Assembly: GCA_018136815.1 (NCBI GenBank)
Contig: CM030938.1
Coordinates: 2,891,289-2,955,288, forward strand
Length of the DNA: 64,000 nucleotides
Source of the DNA: Isochrysis galbana
Taxonomy: Eukaryota > Haptophyta > Isochrysidales > Isochrysidaceae
Direction of reading: 5' to 3'
Shown: in pieces, positions 10,601 to 20,368 of the stretch
Numbering within the stretch: position 1 is the first letter of the stretch
How the letters are laid out: every line of letters begins with the position of its first letter
Made by a program: the position numbers and the translations under genes
Notes under the pieces: model-generated
Database searches by the model: none
What the model was told of the DNA's origin: nothing
The model's input: only the letters and a program-made list of their open reading frames with translations

Positions 10601-11942
10601 CGAGCCCACCTCGGGCCTTGATTCGGCTGCCGCCGCCGCCATCATGAAGTTCCTCCGTGATCTCGCCACGACGAGGAATCTATGCGTGATTGCGACGATT
10701 CATCAACCATCGGCCGCTGTCTACTCACACTTCTCAAAGACTCTCGTGCTGGCCAAGGGGCGCACTGCATACTACGGCCCGGCAGACCAGATGACGGAGT
10801 ACTTCGCCTCGATCGGCCACAAGGCAAACAAAACGGAGAACCCAGCCGAGTTCGTCCTCGACCTTGTATGCCCGCCGGCTGGAGATGCCGATCACGTCGA
10901 CGAGGTGCTCGATGCGTGGACCGCGGCACCTGCGTACACCGTCTCGACCGTCTCCACGGTTGCCCTTCCGAAAGAGAGGGTCCAAATCGCTTCTTTTGGC
11001 ACGCAACTCCTGATGCTCCTCAAACGCAATCTGATGCTCCTCGTGCGCGACCCGATGATCTATACAGCACGGTGCATGCTCCTCGCGTTTGTTGTTGTCT
11101 TCTTTGGCATCATCTACATCGAGCAACGCGAGCTCACCCAGGCCAAGGTGATGATGCGCTTCTTCTTTCTCTTCTGGGGAACCGTTGTCCCCGCCATGTT
11201 TGGCGCGGTCACTGTCTACGCGGGTCACATTGAGTATCTCTCAGTCAAGGGCGAAATTCGGAACGGCATGCTCTCGCCCTCAACGTATCTGCTTGCGAAC
11301 CTGATGGTCCAAGTCCCCATGATGCTCATCATGGCCATCTGCGTCTGCACTCCCTTCTACGCTATCGGCAACTTCAAGTGGGAAGGATTCGCGCAAGCCT
11401 TCCTACTGTACGCCACCAACCTGTGGGTCTGGGAGTGCATGGGCCAGTTCTTCGCCCTTGGCGCCAACCCGATCATGGGCATGCTCAACTATGCCAACCT
11501 TTGGTTCGCCTCGACCCTCTTCTCGGGCCTCGTCTTCCGTGGTGCGGACGTGATCTGGCCAATCCGCCTACTATATTACATCTTGCCATTCAAGTATCTC
11601 TTTGGCGGCATCTCTTGGGCCGTCTTCAAAGATGAGTATGGGGTGGGCGGTGCTGAAATTTGCGATGACACCGTCGACGGATGCGAGCGCGGCTTCAAAT
11701 GCGACGACCCATCTGGTGGCTTGCAATGTTGGGGCTTCACGGGCCCCCAGATTCTACGCAGTGCCTCCTTTTTGTATGAGGTCGTATCACCGACTGATTA
11801 CTACGCTTTTTACCTCTCGATGCTCGTTGCACAAGCCTGCGTGTATAAGGTGCTTCAGTTGATACTGCTGCACGCCAAGGCGATGGCCAACCAGCGTGCA
11901 AAGCCACCTCTCCCAGCCGAAGGAAGCATGCGGAAGCATTAG
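7672..11942 (+). CDS. Full-size ABCG/PDR-type ABC transporter
   Basis: Three exons are supported by frame and splice sites: 7672-7849, 7996-8993 and 9159-11942 (introns of 146 and 165 nt, GT-AG), giving 1319 aa. The order is NBD-TMD-NBD-TMD, the reverse arrangement typical of ABCG exporters. NBD1: Walker A GPSGAGKT (about residue 75), signature LSSGLKRR (degenerate LSGGQ), Walker B VLFLDEPTSGIDS, H-loop TIHQPS. NBD2: GPSGSGKT (about 742), LSGGQKRR (about 850), VLILDEPTSGLDS, TIHQPS. Each TMD has about six hydrophobic segments and a Cys-rich loop before the last one (ECTDEV..CALNPNATFYC; CDDTVDGCERGFKCDD), as in other ABCG proteins. It should export lipids, sterols or xenobiotics across the plasma membrane, but substrate cannot be told. 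The exon 2/3 join restores Q-RFFFCN, equivalent to MRFFFLF in the second half. Confidence 0.92.
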
Positions 11943-12471
11943 GTGACAAAAGCTGCTTGTGCGATTCATGAAGGCGGCACTAGCGATCTCGACCATGGCT
12001 GCCGCGCAAGGTTTCCCATTTCATTTCGGCGCCTTGAACGTCTCAGTAAGCGGCATGATTCTTCTCCAACGCCACAGGCGCTGATTTGTTAGATCGCGGC
12101 CATAGACATGTCATAAGCGAGCTATTATTTTGTCCAGGGGCATGCATTCCTTCGAATACGAAAGGTTTTGTGGGCACGGTTGAGTGCAAGTGCGCCACAG
12201 ATGGTCTCCGTTTTGGCTAGGCTCCGGCGATTTGGCCGGAGCTAGTCGCTAACTAAGTATTTGCTCACTGATCAACTGTTCCATCGGTGTTCGGGGGGCC
12301 TCCTCTCGAGCTTTGTCTCGCCGCTCTCTTGTTTAGATCGCTGTATGAATATAATGCGGGGGGTCGCGGTGCGACAAAGGGACGGGACTAGCGCTCACAT
12401 AAGACAGGACTCCCTGCCGCGGCAAGTGCAAGCACCCTTCCCCCCTTATGCTACCCAGCTCTTTAAAACAT
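11943..12471. other. 3' flank of ABCG gene; one hairpin
   Basis: No ORF is supported. A perfect 8-bp stem (GCTCCGGC 12221-12228, GCCGGAGC 12235-12242, 6-nt loop) sits about 280 bp after the stop. It could mark the transcript end, but that is a guess. Confidence 0.35.
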
Positions 12472-12575
12472 CTGAGCGGTAGTAGCACTACTACCACTAG
12501 CCCGGTACTATCACGACACCCCTAGGTCGTTTGCCTTCATTTGGTACCCTCGTTTCCAAATACGCGCCGGTACAA
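12472..12575 (-). repeat. 3' end of an interspersed retroelement, reverse orientation
   Basis: The reverse complement reads CGCGTATTTGGAAACGAGGG, TACCAAATGAAGGCAAACGA, GTGTCGTGATAGTACCGGGC, then CCGCTCAGATGTTTTAAAG. The first part recurs at 25680-25725 and the last part at 5845-5910. The end, CAGATGTTTT, matches the LINE terminus at 17475-17493. Confidence 0.7.
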
Positions 12576-13079
12576 CAAAAAAATCTTATAGTATTTAAGC
12601 AAAGGCCCACAAGGCCCAGCAACATCAAATACAAATACAAAAAATCCCGGTCCTAGGACACCGGGCCGAGCTCACCATGAGGGCGCTCCTGCCGAGCGAG
12701 TCCACCGCGGCAAGGGGGGCGTACATCTCATGCGAGCGTCTCCACGGGGTGCTCCTCAAGCAGCGCCATCACGCGCGATTGGGGCGGCCACGTCATGCGT
12801 GACGAGGAGGCCGCTGGAAGTGCGCGCGTTTTCTTTTCATCGAGGGGGGCACGCACTAAAACCCGTAACGAAACGCACAGACACAAAAAACAAACACAAA
12901 CACGATGTTACGAGGCACGAGGCCTTAAGGACCCCCCCACTGTTCAGTCAGTGGTCAGTGGGAGGAGTATGTCATTGGATAAACGACGAGCGAGTCTCCC
13001 CGCTACACAGCCGCCAGGGTCGACGAAGCATGGTCGCCGGCGGGCCTCTGCAGAACCTCTTCTCACAACCTACTTTTAT

Positions 13080-13460
13080 AAGTGGGGGTCAATGGGGGCC
13101 TCGCGCCCCCTTCTCTCCATCGCGGACACCCCCCGGGGTGGGCCCGTACATTCAACCTCAGCCCCTGCCCTCTGGCAGGGGCTGGGCAATCCTCATTCTG
13201 GCCCGGACCCCTAGTGGGCGCGGGCCGCGAGCCGCACTCCCAGGCCCGCATGGGCCAGCTCTCGTACTGACTCCCCCCCCCATCCCTGGTCGCCAGGCAG
13301 ACAGGGGCTTCAGGGCGGCACCCAGGGCCAGCGTGGCGAGCGAGGGAGAGGCAGGGGGGGCCAGGGGCTGAGCCCCAGCCTCCACTGCCCCCTGAGCTGC
13401 CCTTGCTGACCCTTTGGGAGCCCCCAAAGGACCCGTGAGAGCAGGCTAGGGCGCGCGCAT
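13080..13460. repeat. GC-rich interspersed repeat
   Basis: Blocks such as GCACTCCCAGGCCCGCATGG plus TGACTCCCCCCCC recur at 42246-42310, and GAGCGAGGGAGAGGCAGG plus CCCCCTGAGCTG recur at 39425-39495. ORFs across it are compositional artefacts. Confidence 0.55.
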
Positions 13461-13509
13461 GGCGACGCGCCGCAGGGACAAGGATGGGTGAGAGTGGAGA
13501 GAGGGAGAG

Positions 13510-13695
13510 GGGGAGGTACATACTAACCGACTTTTATAGAATATACCTCGACAATATAATATATAACATTCAACAACAGGCACGTCATAACAAGAATGAT
13601 CGCGAGATACGCCTCTCTATGTATGTAGAGCGGCACACTTCGGCAATTCTAAAGACTCCTCTACAAGAGCCCAAGCCGACATGGGCCGACAGCCA
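13510..13695 (+). mobile_element. LINE 3' coding fragment
   Basis: Encodes diverged versions of the LINE C-terminal block seen at 16855-17040: RYILTDFYRIYLDNI, later ADMGRQPK. It is cut at MGRQPK, where an (AAT)n run begins that belongs to a second element in the opposite orientation. Confidence 0.75.
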
Positions 13696-13920
13696 AAATA
13701 ATAATAATAATAATAATAATGAGCGTTAGGTACCGCTACTCCCACTAACTAGCCTTGCTTGTACCAACACGACAAGCCACGACGCATATGACCGCACCAG
13801 ATCCCATGGCACAAAGAAAACTATGCACCTGATTATACCTCCCCCTCGCAAGCCCCCGGCTCCCGTTAGAACTCCCCACAAGCTCATTGGGGTGAAAACC
13901 CAGTTAGTCGCCAATGTAAC
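13696..13920 (-). repeat. 3'-UTR repeat with (TTA)n tail, head-to-head with LINE fragment
   Basis: On the minus strand this is the same family as 5686-5910 (AGCTTGTGGGGAGTT, GGGAGCCGGGGG, GTGGGAGTAG, TAACGCTCA) and ends in about nine TTA units at 13696-13720. The tail differs from the T-runs of related copies, showing that tail composition varies within the family. Confidence 0.7.
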
Positions 13921-14282
13921 ATGTACATTGAAGACTTACCAGAGAAAAGCACCGGGGGGGGGGGGGGGCGGGGGGGAGCGAGCCTTTGCAGCTTCCCGTG
14001 CCGTTGAGAGTGAAAGACCCTTGGGGCTGGCAAGCCTGCCCGAGCGGTCCTCCGCAGAATAAACGACGGCGCCCGGGGAACCATACCTTGAGAGGGCATC
14101 CCTGGGCGAACTTGCGCCGCTCCCTCCGCTCCTTCGTCTGTCGCCGGCCCTTCACTCCGCCCCGTTTTCTAGGGTAAACGGGACTCGGTTATCGTTGAAT
14201 CCCCGGTTCGGGGACCGACGGATTCCGCACTCCCACACTCCACTCTCTCTTCGCCCGCTCGCGTCTCTTCACTCAACGACAT

Positions 14283-14332
14283 CTGCGTGCCTACCAGCCG
14301 GTTGATGTGCACCTGCGTGCCTACCAGCCGGT
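14283..14332. repeat. Two copies of a 20-bp unit, 30-bp period
   Basis: CTGCGTGCCTACCAGCCGGT occurs at 14283-14302 and 14313-14332, just upstream of the ankyrin frame. Confidence 0.85.
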
Positions 14333-14364
14333 CGGCTGCGAACACTTTCTGCAACAAGCTGCAA

Positions 14365-14758
14365 ATGCAAATCAAGTCTCATGCACGCACGTCGCCGCAT
14401 GAAAACGAATTCACTCCGCTCATGGATGCTGCGCGTGAGGACGACATGGTCGAGATCGAGCGCCTCTTAGGCAAGGGCAATGACCCCAACCAAGTGCACC
14501 CAGAGCATGGCATAACGGCTTTGGTGTGCTTCGATGGACGCCATTGCCATTGACTTTATTCTTCAACATTCGTCTGTTAACATCGACATGCGCGACCCAG
14601 ATGGGTACACTGCCATCATGCAGGCCTGCACGATGGGCTATGAGGGAGGAACCGAAGGCGTCGAATGGGACCTCTTTGAAGACGCCGTAGAACTCATGCG
14701 CAAGGTGGCGAGTGCGAACGACTATGCGTCTGAGCTGTTTGCCTTTATCAAGGCTTGA
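14365..14758 (+). pseudogene. Ankyrin-repeat protein, frameshifted
   Basis: Frame 1 (ATG 14365) gives FTPLMDAAREDDMVEIERLL then GKGNDPNQVHPEHGITAL, a canonical ankyrin repeat (TPLh.AA..G....V..LL..GADPN). Frame 2 (ATG 14534 to the stop at 14758) continues with DAIAIDFILQHSSVNIDMRD then PDGYTAIMQAC, the next repeat. The two frames are offset by one base near 14525-14535, with no plausible intron between. Either a one-base indel (pseudogene or assembly error) or an unusual splice separates them. If joined, the protein would be about 130 aa with two to three repeats. No other domain is visible. Confidence 0.6.
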
Positions 14759-15081
14759 TCAAAGCACGAATGTGCTACCAATCCAAGGGGATAACATCAA
14801 GGCCAAAGTTGCCAATGCGCCCTCTTATGTGGCCAATCAGTTTCACTGTCTATGGCACATGATGATCTTAACCTAAACGCGCGCAAGGGTGGTGTGCGGG
14901 TCAAGGTCGACAGTATGTGTTCAATCAATTATTGAATCACGTAGACTAATTAATACAAATACGCTAGGGTAAACATAATTGATAATTGTCCGTCGTTAGC
15001 CTCTACTGAATTTGGCGATAAAATCTAACAACTCCGGAGTATCTTGTATAGTATTTTCTCCTTTCTTTATCCACCACGGTC

Positions 15082-15097
15082 TCTCTATGTCAAGATG
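15082..15097. repeat. Target-site duplication, left copy
   Basis: TCTCTATGTCAAGATG, identical to 17494-17509, brackets the LINE copy 15098-17493. Confidence 0.9.
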
Positions 15098-17493
15098 ATA
15101 CGCGGCGGCCTCGTGTGGCAAACCTAACGACCAAAAGTTCGAAGGGCTGCGAATGGGTTCTTTAAAAAGAAAACGCCCCCCCGCCAGTTTCCAGAGATAC
15201 AAGTGGCTCAAAAGAAGCGAGTATGCGACCATATTGGGAGTCCCGCTAGGAGGGGCCCAAGCCACAAAGGCCTTTTGGCGAAAGCTAATAGACACAATAG
15301 AGAAGAAAACCACCCTATACGCACCGATCACGAGCAACCTGTCAATACACGGCAAAACGAAAGTAGCAAACTTCCTTATATACTCTATTCCCAGGTATTG
15401 GTTGCAAACGCTAGCGGCCCCGAGAGCGTTTCACACGGCCGTCAAGAGGGCCGTAGACAAAATAATGTGGACAAACACGCGCACCGGGCGCAGGCTGCAA
15501 TGGATAAAACATCCCGAAATTCCGCTAAAAAACGCATCCGAAAAAGGACCCCACCTAGGGTTGGGGCTACTGGACTGGGACAACCACGTTAAGGCACTAC
15601 AGGCCAAATGGATACTAAACTACCTAGACGCTCGACAGGCACAATGGAAACAAGTGCTTGACGCTTGGTTTTGCCGCACGAGCATGGGAAGGGCAGCGGT
15701 CCTATCGACGATCCCCATGAGCAAACTGACTGACGGCATGACAGGCACAAGCAAACTCCCGGCGTTCTGGAAACAGGCTCTGAAAAACATACGAGAACTC
15801 GAGCTCACATCGCTAAAAACGAGTAGGGAAGGACTCCTCTCACAACCCATGTGGGGCAGCCCAACGCATCCGGGTCCCAAGCTAAACCCCACGTGGGCGA
15901 AGCTATGGAATAGGCTGCAATGCAATACCATACACAACGTATTTAGAGACTACGGCGCGACGACGCCATACAACAAAGAGGAGTGCGCACAATACCTCAA
16001 GAACAACGACACATACATACACTTCCAGGGAGAATACATCCCAAGAGACAAATTCCTAGGGACATGGGACACGATAGTAAGCCACGCCATGACAATGATG
16101 ACGAAGCTATCAAACACGACCGAGAGAAGAAACACGCCGGCTAGGCGGGAGGCCGACGGACAACACCGCCCGGAAAAACCACCCCCTGAAATACACATAA
16201 CGCAGGATGGAGACTACTACGCGAAAATCAAAGGCGCGTGGTATGAAGCGGAGCTTTCGTACCTGGGCACCCCAATAATTGGAGCGAGATTACCCAACGC
16301 ACCCGAGAACCTAGACACCTCCCCGCCGGCAAAATGGGGGGAGGGCTATAAATCCAACAAGAGACTCGAATACCCGTTGGCGGACGAATACACGCTGGAC
16401 GGCAAAACACCCCTGGACGAGACCGGTGTGGAACACTTGACCGAAGCCCTCCAACAAAATACCCGAAAACGAAAAAGACACCCAGGGCCCACCAGATGGG
16501 AAGAAAGACTACAGATACCCGAAGACACTTGGGCGCACCTAGCGAGGCTGTACACATCCCCAATGGTGACGGCGCGCGATATGCACCTGCATTTCAAACA
16601 CATCACGCATAGGCGAGTGGGCACGTACAACCGATTTCCGGATAGAACCAGCACGTGCCGCATTTGTGGAGAAGTGGACGAATCCTCGACACACCTAGGC
16701 GAATGCCAAGGGATAATCAGCATATTATGCGCGCTGAACAAAGTCGCCAGGTTCTCACCTGAGACGAGAAAAAGTAGAGAAGACCACATTGTCGACAATC
16801 TATTCATATACCCGAAAGGGGACGCCCCGAAGGCGATATATACACTATACCTATTAGCGTGGAGATATATCATCACAGACTTCTATAGAATCCATTACGA
16901 TGGCATAGAATTCTCGGAAGAATCGATATTGATAAGAACGATAGAGAGATACGCCATACTGAGCAAAGCACTAGTCTTCGCAGACGGAACCGACTCGACA
17001 AGAACCGCCCAAGCGGGCATGGGTAGGCAACCCAAAAAAAGAATAGACATGAGCGACTTGAGACCCGTTTTTACGTTGAACGACAAGGGTGGGCTCAAAC
17101 CCAACGAGGAGCTAGTGGAGCTAGCCACAAGGCTAGGGATAGCGCACGCTGTCGAAGGGGAACAAGGAGCGACGTAACGAAGGCGAATGAGCCAGGGGCA
17201 CAGAGGACCTGGGAATCATTAGGGACGGCAAGAACCTGACGGAAACCTGATGAACAACGCGAACCCCGGAGGGCACGAAGGACACGAGAGACGACAATAG
17301 GCCTGCCTAGCCCCCGCACTCCGAACCAGGCCTTAGGTAGGGCACCAGGGCCGGACCCCTGAAACCGAAGACCAAGGAATGAAGGGGGGCAGGGAAAGAG
17401 GTGGAGGGAGGGATTTTAAGGGCGGCGTAAGTAGAGAGGGGATACCCAGGCGATAGTAGGTGTGTAGCCCAGAATCTTCAGATGTTTTTTTTT
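15098..17493 (+). mobile_element. 5'-truncated LINE insertion with TSD and oligo-T end
   Basis: The element starts mid-ORF immediately after the left duplication and ends in ATCTTCAGATG followed by a run of T directly before the right duplication (17494-17509). 5' truncation plus a perfect 16-bp TSD is the hallmark of target-primed reverse transcription. The 3' UTR (17178-17493) holds GGCCTGCC (17300-17307) and AGGTAGGGCACCAGGGCCGG (17335-17354), which recur in four other copies in the window. Confidence 0.93.
15153..17177 (+). CDS. LINE ORF2 C-terminal part (RT thumb, tail and Cys/His knuckle)
   Basis: A 674-codon frame, open upstream to the truncation at 15098. The start (ILGVPLGG, FWRKLIDTIEKK, LSIHGKTKVANFLIYSIPRY) is the segment that follows the reverse-transcriptase catalytic core in L1-like elements (YLGVPLG..LS..GR..L...V). 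CRICGEVDESSTHLGEC near residue 507 is the zinc-binding knuckle of the zf-RVT type (C-x2-C, H-x3-C). The C-terminal block LLAWRYIITDFYRIHYDG ... AGMGRQPKKRIDMSDLRP is the most conserved part among copies here. The frame is intact, so this copy is young, but without endonuclease and RT core it cannot be autonomous. Confidence 0.88.
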   Translation: MGSLKRKRPPASFQRYKWLKRSEYATILGVPLGGAQATKAFWRKLIDTIEKKTTLYAPITSNLSIHGKTKVANFLIYSIPRYWLQTLAAPRAFHTAVKRAVDKIMWTNTRTGRRLQWIKHPEIPLKNASEKGPHLGLGLLDWDNHVKALQAKWILNYLDARQAQWKQVLDAWFCRTSMGRAAVLSTIPMSKLTDGMTGTSKLPAFWKQALKNIRELELTSLKTSREGLLSQPMWGSPTHPGPKLNPTWAKLWNRLQCNTIHNVFRDYGATTPYNKEECAQYLKNNDTYIHFQGEYIPRDKFLGTWDTIVSHAMTMMTKLSNTTERRNTPARREADGQHRPEKPPPEIHITQDGDYYAKIKGAWYEAELSYLGTPIIGARLPNAPENLDTSPPAKWGEGYKSNKRLEYPLADEYTLDGKTPLDETGVEHLTEALQQNTRKRKRHPGPTRWEERLQIPEDTWAHLARLYTSPMVTARDMHLHFKHITHRRVGTYNRFPDRTSTCRICGEVDESSTHLGECQGIISILCALNKVARFSPETRKSREDHIVDNLFIYPKGDAPKAIYTLYLLAWRYIITDFYRIHYDGIEFSEESILIRTIERYAILSKALVFADGTDSTRTAQAGMGRQPKKRIDMSDLRPVFTLNDKGGLKPNEELVELATRLGIAHAVEGEQGAT

Positions 17494-17509
17494 TCTCTAT
17501 GTCAAGATG
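17494..17509. repeat. Target-site duplication, right copy
   Basis: Identical to 15082-15097; immediately follows the T-run that ends the LINE. Confidence 0.9.
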
Positions 17510-17983
17510 TTAAAACATTGCTAAGAGCCCTAGAACCAAATATAGAATATGAATATAGTGTGCGCACGGGAGCACTTTCCAAGCTCGTTTCACTGTAGGT
17601 TGGCGGGCGTAGCAGCGCTCTCTTCACTGATTCTTCTCTCTTGATTGCAATCGTTTAGGTTAGCGTTTCAATGTTTTCTTTGCGAGTCTCTCCATTAGTG
17701 TGGCGGCACCATACACACGCCTATTGGCGATTGGTTTAGCTATTGATTGTCCCATTCCAATTCCTTTCCCAATCGAGCCACATTCTCTGTCTTGCCCATC
17801 ACCCGCCATCGCTTAAGCGAGCAAAACGATGATTGAGAGTCGCGAATACAGTTCATGCATCACGCGATGTATTGTTTCCTCGAACTGATAGTATTCCGTC
17901 CCGTTTCTCAAGCATTTTGCTCTACTTGGAGGCCTATTTTTGGCGCCGGTTGAGAGCACTCATTATGACTCCTTCAGTTTCGC
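17510..17983. other. Intergenic, no gene seen
   Basis: Lower-GC DNA downstream (on the minus strand) of the tetraspan gene, probably its 3' flank. No supported ORF. Confidence 0.5.
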
Positions 17984-18542
17984 TCAAACCTTCGCCTCTT
18001 CTTGTGGGGCTGCTTGTGCCGGAACATTGGGAGTCTCACGTTGAGGAGGCGGAAAAGTGGGCCTTGTCCACGAGATATTCTTTCGAATCTCGTTATGAAT
18101 CGATGGAACCACAAGCACGGTGTTCAGACCTGCCATGATCGCAAGGGCAAGGAAGGTGCCATAGTTGTCATCAACTTGATAGAAAGACGAGCGATGCACA
18201 ACGACATTGACGCTGAGTGCAGCTCCCGCGAACAGCCAGATGTCGCAGAGAGTTAAGAGGATAAGTGCGCAATAGAGAGCTTCGACATCTGAGTCCCAGT
18301 ATTCAGACGCCACCGCGTATAATATAAAGACGAATATGCCAACCCCGCCAGATGCGTGAAAGCATGCCGAGTAGACGTCATCGGAGAGCATGCTGCCGCA
18401 AACAAAAAACAAAACAGCTACCGGTATGCCGAAGATGAATCCACAACAGCTTAGAGAAAGGAAGTCCTGCAGGGATATTGCAATGCAAACGAACCTATGA
18501 TCATGACATGCAAACTGAGGAGCTCACTCTTGGTGCACCCAT
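17984..18542 (-). CDS. Small four-transmembrane protein, family not identified
   Basis: Two exons on the minus strand: 18542-18528 (MGAPR) and 18466-17984, joined across a 61-nt GT-AG intron (GTGAGCTCC ... CCCTGCAG), give 165 aa. The join extends the frame into a first hydrophobic helix (CCGFIFGIPVAVLFFVC). Three more follow: GVGIFVFILYAVA, ALYCALILLTLCDIWLFAGA and TFLALAIMAGLNTVLVV. Both ends would then face the same side, and the Pro-rich tail (TFPPPQRETPNVPAQAA) is probably cytosolic. The layout resembles MARVEL/synaptogyrin-like tetraspans of vesicle membranes, but no diagnostic motif is present. The very short first exon is the weakest part of the model. Confidence 0.55.
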
Positions 18543-19300
18543 AGCGATTGCCGGTGCGGGGAAATTGGGAAACTCTCCTCTGCATGCGTGTGCGTCATCC
18601 GCTACTGCTAGTGTCGGGCCTTGACGCCAGTATGAAGAACAAGATTTCTCGCCTGCACACACGTTGACGTTCCGTCGCACGTGCAGGGCGTGTGCAGCCC
18701 TCCCTCACAATCTGTGGCAAGGTGAGGCAGCCGTGACGACGCGGCGTATGCCGGAGAGCAAATCGAGGGCAGCGAGACGGAGTGGAAGACAGTGCGCCTG
18801 GAGAGAACAACAAGTACTTCTCTCGCTGGGGATAACTCACCAGGAGAGGAAGAGGGACGGGAGGGGAAAGCACTGGCTGAAGGCGTCGCAGTGTCCTTGC
18901 CACGTCTTGGGAGGTTGTTCTCCCCCCGCCGCTTAGAGTGAGCTCCCATACGAGAAACGAGAGGTGAGTATCCAAGGTTCTCACAGATTCTTCACTGAAC
19001 GCGCAGCGAGCGATGGACAAGGGACAAGGACGAGGACAACAGCCCGACGCTCAGACTCCAAAACAAGAGGGAAGGTGTGAGTGGAAAGTCGCGTTCCGTC
19101 GAAAGAGGACCAGGCTGTAGTTTTGTTTTTACTTAGAATCTTATGTTTTCGCTGATACCGTTAATATGGAATTGGAATGTATTCAAACGGCAGCCGTTTA
19201 ACATCCCAACCTTCAGCCGTCATGCCATTCATTATCTCTACAATTTTTTGCCTCTTCCGCTTCCTATTGTTGCAGTCACATTATTGACAACACGGGGGTT
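18543..19300. other. Upstream region of the tetraspan gene; no gene supported
   Basis: ORFs on both strands here are short, overlap and lack recognisable content. At 19088-19140 there is a copy of a roughly 55-bp repeat (CGCGTTCCGTCGAAAGAGGA, then GTAGTTTTGTTTTT) also found at 26632-26682. Confidence 0.5.
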
Positions 19301-19496
19301 ATCTGCTACACGACGCAAACCACGACCCCACAACGGACCTAGAAGATGGAGCGAAAGACTACCGGTCGACTCGGACATATGGAAACAAATGGCCCGCATC
19401 TATACCTCCCCGCTAATCACCTCAAGAGACTTCTACATGCACTATAAACACATAACACACCGCCGAATAGGCACATACAACCGCTTCCCGGACCGT
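19301..19496 (+). mobile_element. LINE ORF2 fragment, 5' piece of an interrupted copy
   Basis: Encodes RRWSERLPVDSDIWKQMARI, TSPLITSRDFYMHYKHITHR and IGTYNRFPDR, matching 16480-16640 of the 15-kb copy. It stops exactly at the residue before the Cys/His knuckle, which resumes at about 20369. Confidence 0.85.
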
Positions 19497-20368
19497 GTAA
19501 CTAACCCCCTGACGGATCGAGCATGACCACCGGCTCGATATGCGATGATTCGGAAGGGAAACGATCGGCGGAAGGCGTGGCGAAGGTGGCCGGGAGTGAT
19601 GGAATGACGGGCTGGACCACCTCCTCAGCAGAGAAAGGCGGGAGGACGGGCTTGGGCGAGGGCGAGCGCGACGACGGAGAGCGGACATGACTGGGCGGAT
19701 CGGGATGGATAGGCTGGGGCTGAGTGAGTGGAGAGGTTTGGTATCGAGGTAGTGTTGAGAACGAGGGACGAGAACGGGAACGAGAACGAGAACGAGAGCG
19801 ACGAACGAAGAACGACAGACGACAGACGGCTAGGGGCCGATGGACCGACAAGATGACACCACACTCACGTCAACACTCTCCACACTAACGTATCCTTAAC
19901 ACGGAACGCACAGGCACAGGAACCTGCTGACGGACCGAACAAGGAAGAGAATGCCGACAAGAGAGCGACGGGGCGACGGACGATCCGACGGGGGCGACAG
20001 TTACGCACAGAAATAAGGAGGGAATCTTTCGAAAACCCTTAAGTGAGTTGATGAAGACCGAAGTAAAATAGCGCCACGATATAATCCAACGGCCAACACC
20101 TGAGGGGATATCGGGGTCACACAAGGGGGCGGTTCCTTGCACCGGCGCTACCTGAACGCGCGACTTAGCCTAAAAACGCGAGGAGCACGCAAGGAGGTAA
20201 GCCAGGTGAGGGGCAAGCAGGCGACAAGGGAGGCGACAAAGGAGGCGAGGGCAAAGAGGGCGAATAGGCGAATGTAGGACGACGCGACGGTGACTAGTGA
20301 CTAGCCTGCAAGGAGGGGACATAGAAACGCAAACAACTTCTAAAACAAAAAGGTCGATCGCGGATGCG
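19497..20368. mobile_element. Insertion splitting a LINE copy
   Basis: About 870 bp that separate RFPDR from the knuckle of the same LINE copy. The minus strand has SPSPKPVLPPFSAEE and nearby Ser/Pro-rich sequence similar to the minus strand of 30740-30870, which lies within the gag region of the 30-kb LINE. The right part contains a GAACGA-type tandem tract (19755-19800). No transposase or clear target-site duplication is visible. Confidence 0.55.

Noticed and set aside
14196..14215. CCCCGGTTCGGGG hairpin resembling a tRNA T-arm
   Set aside because: No D-arm, anticodon stem or acceptor pairing around it.
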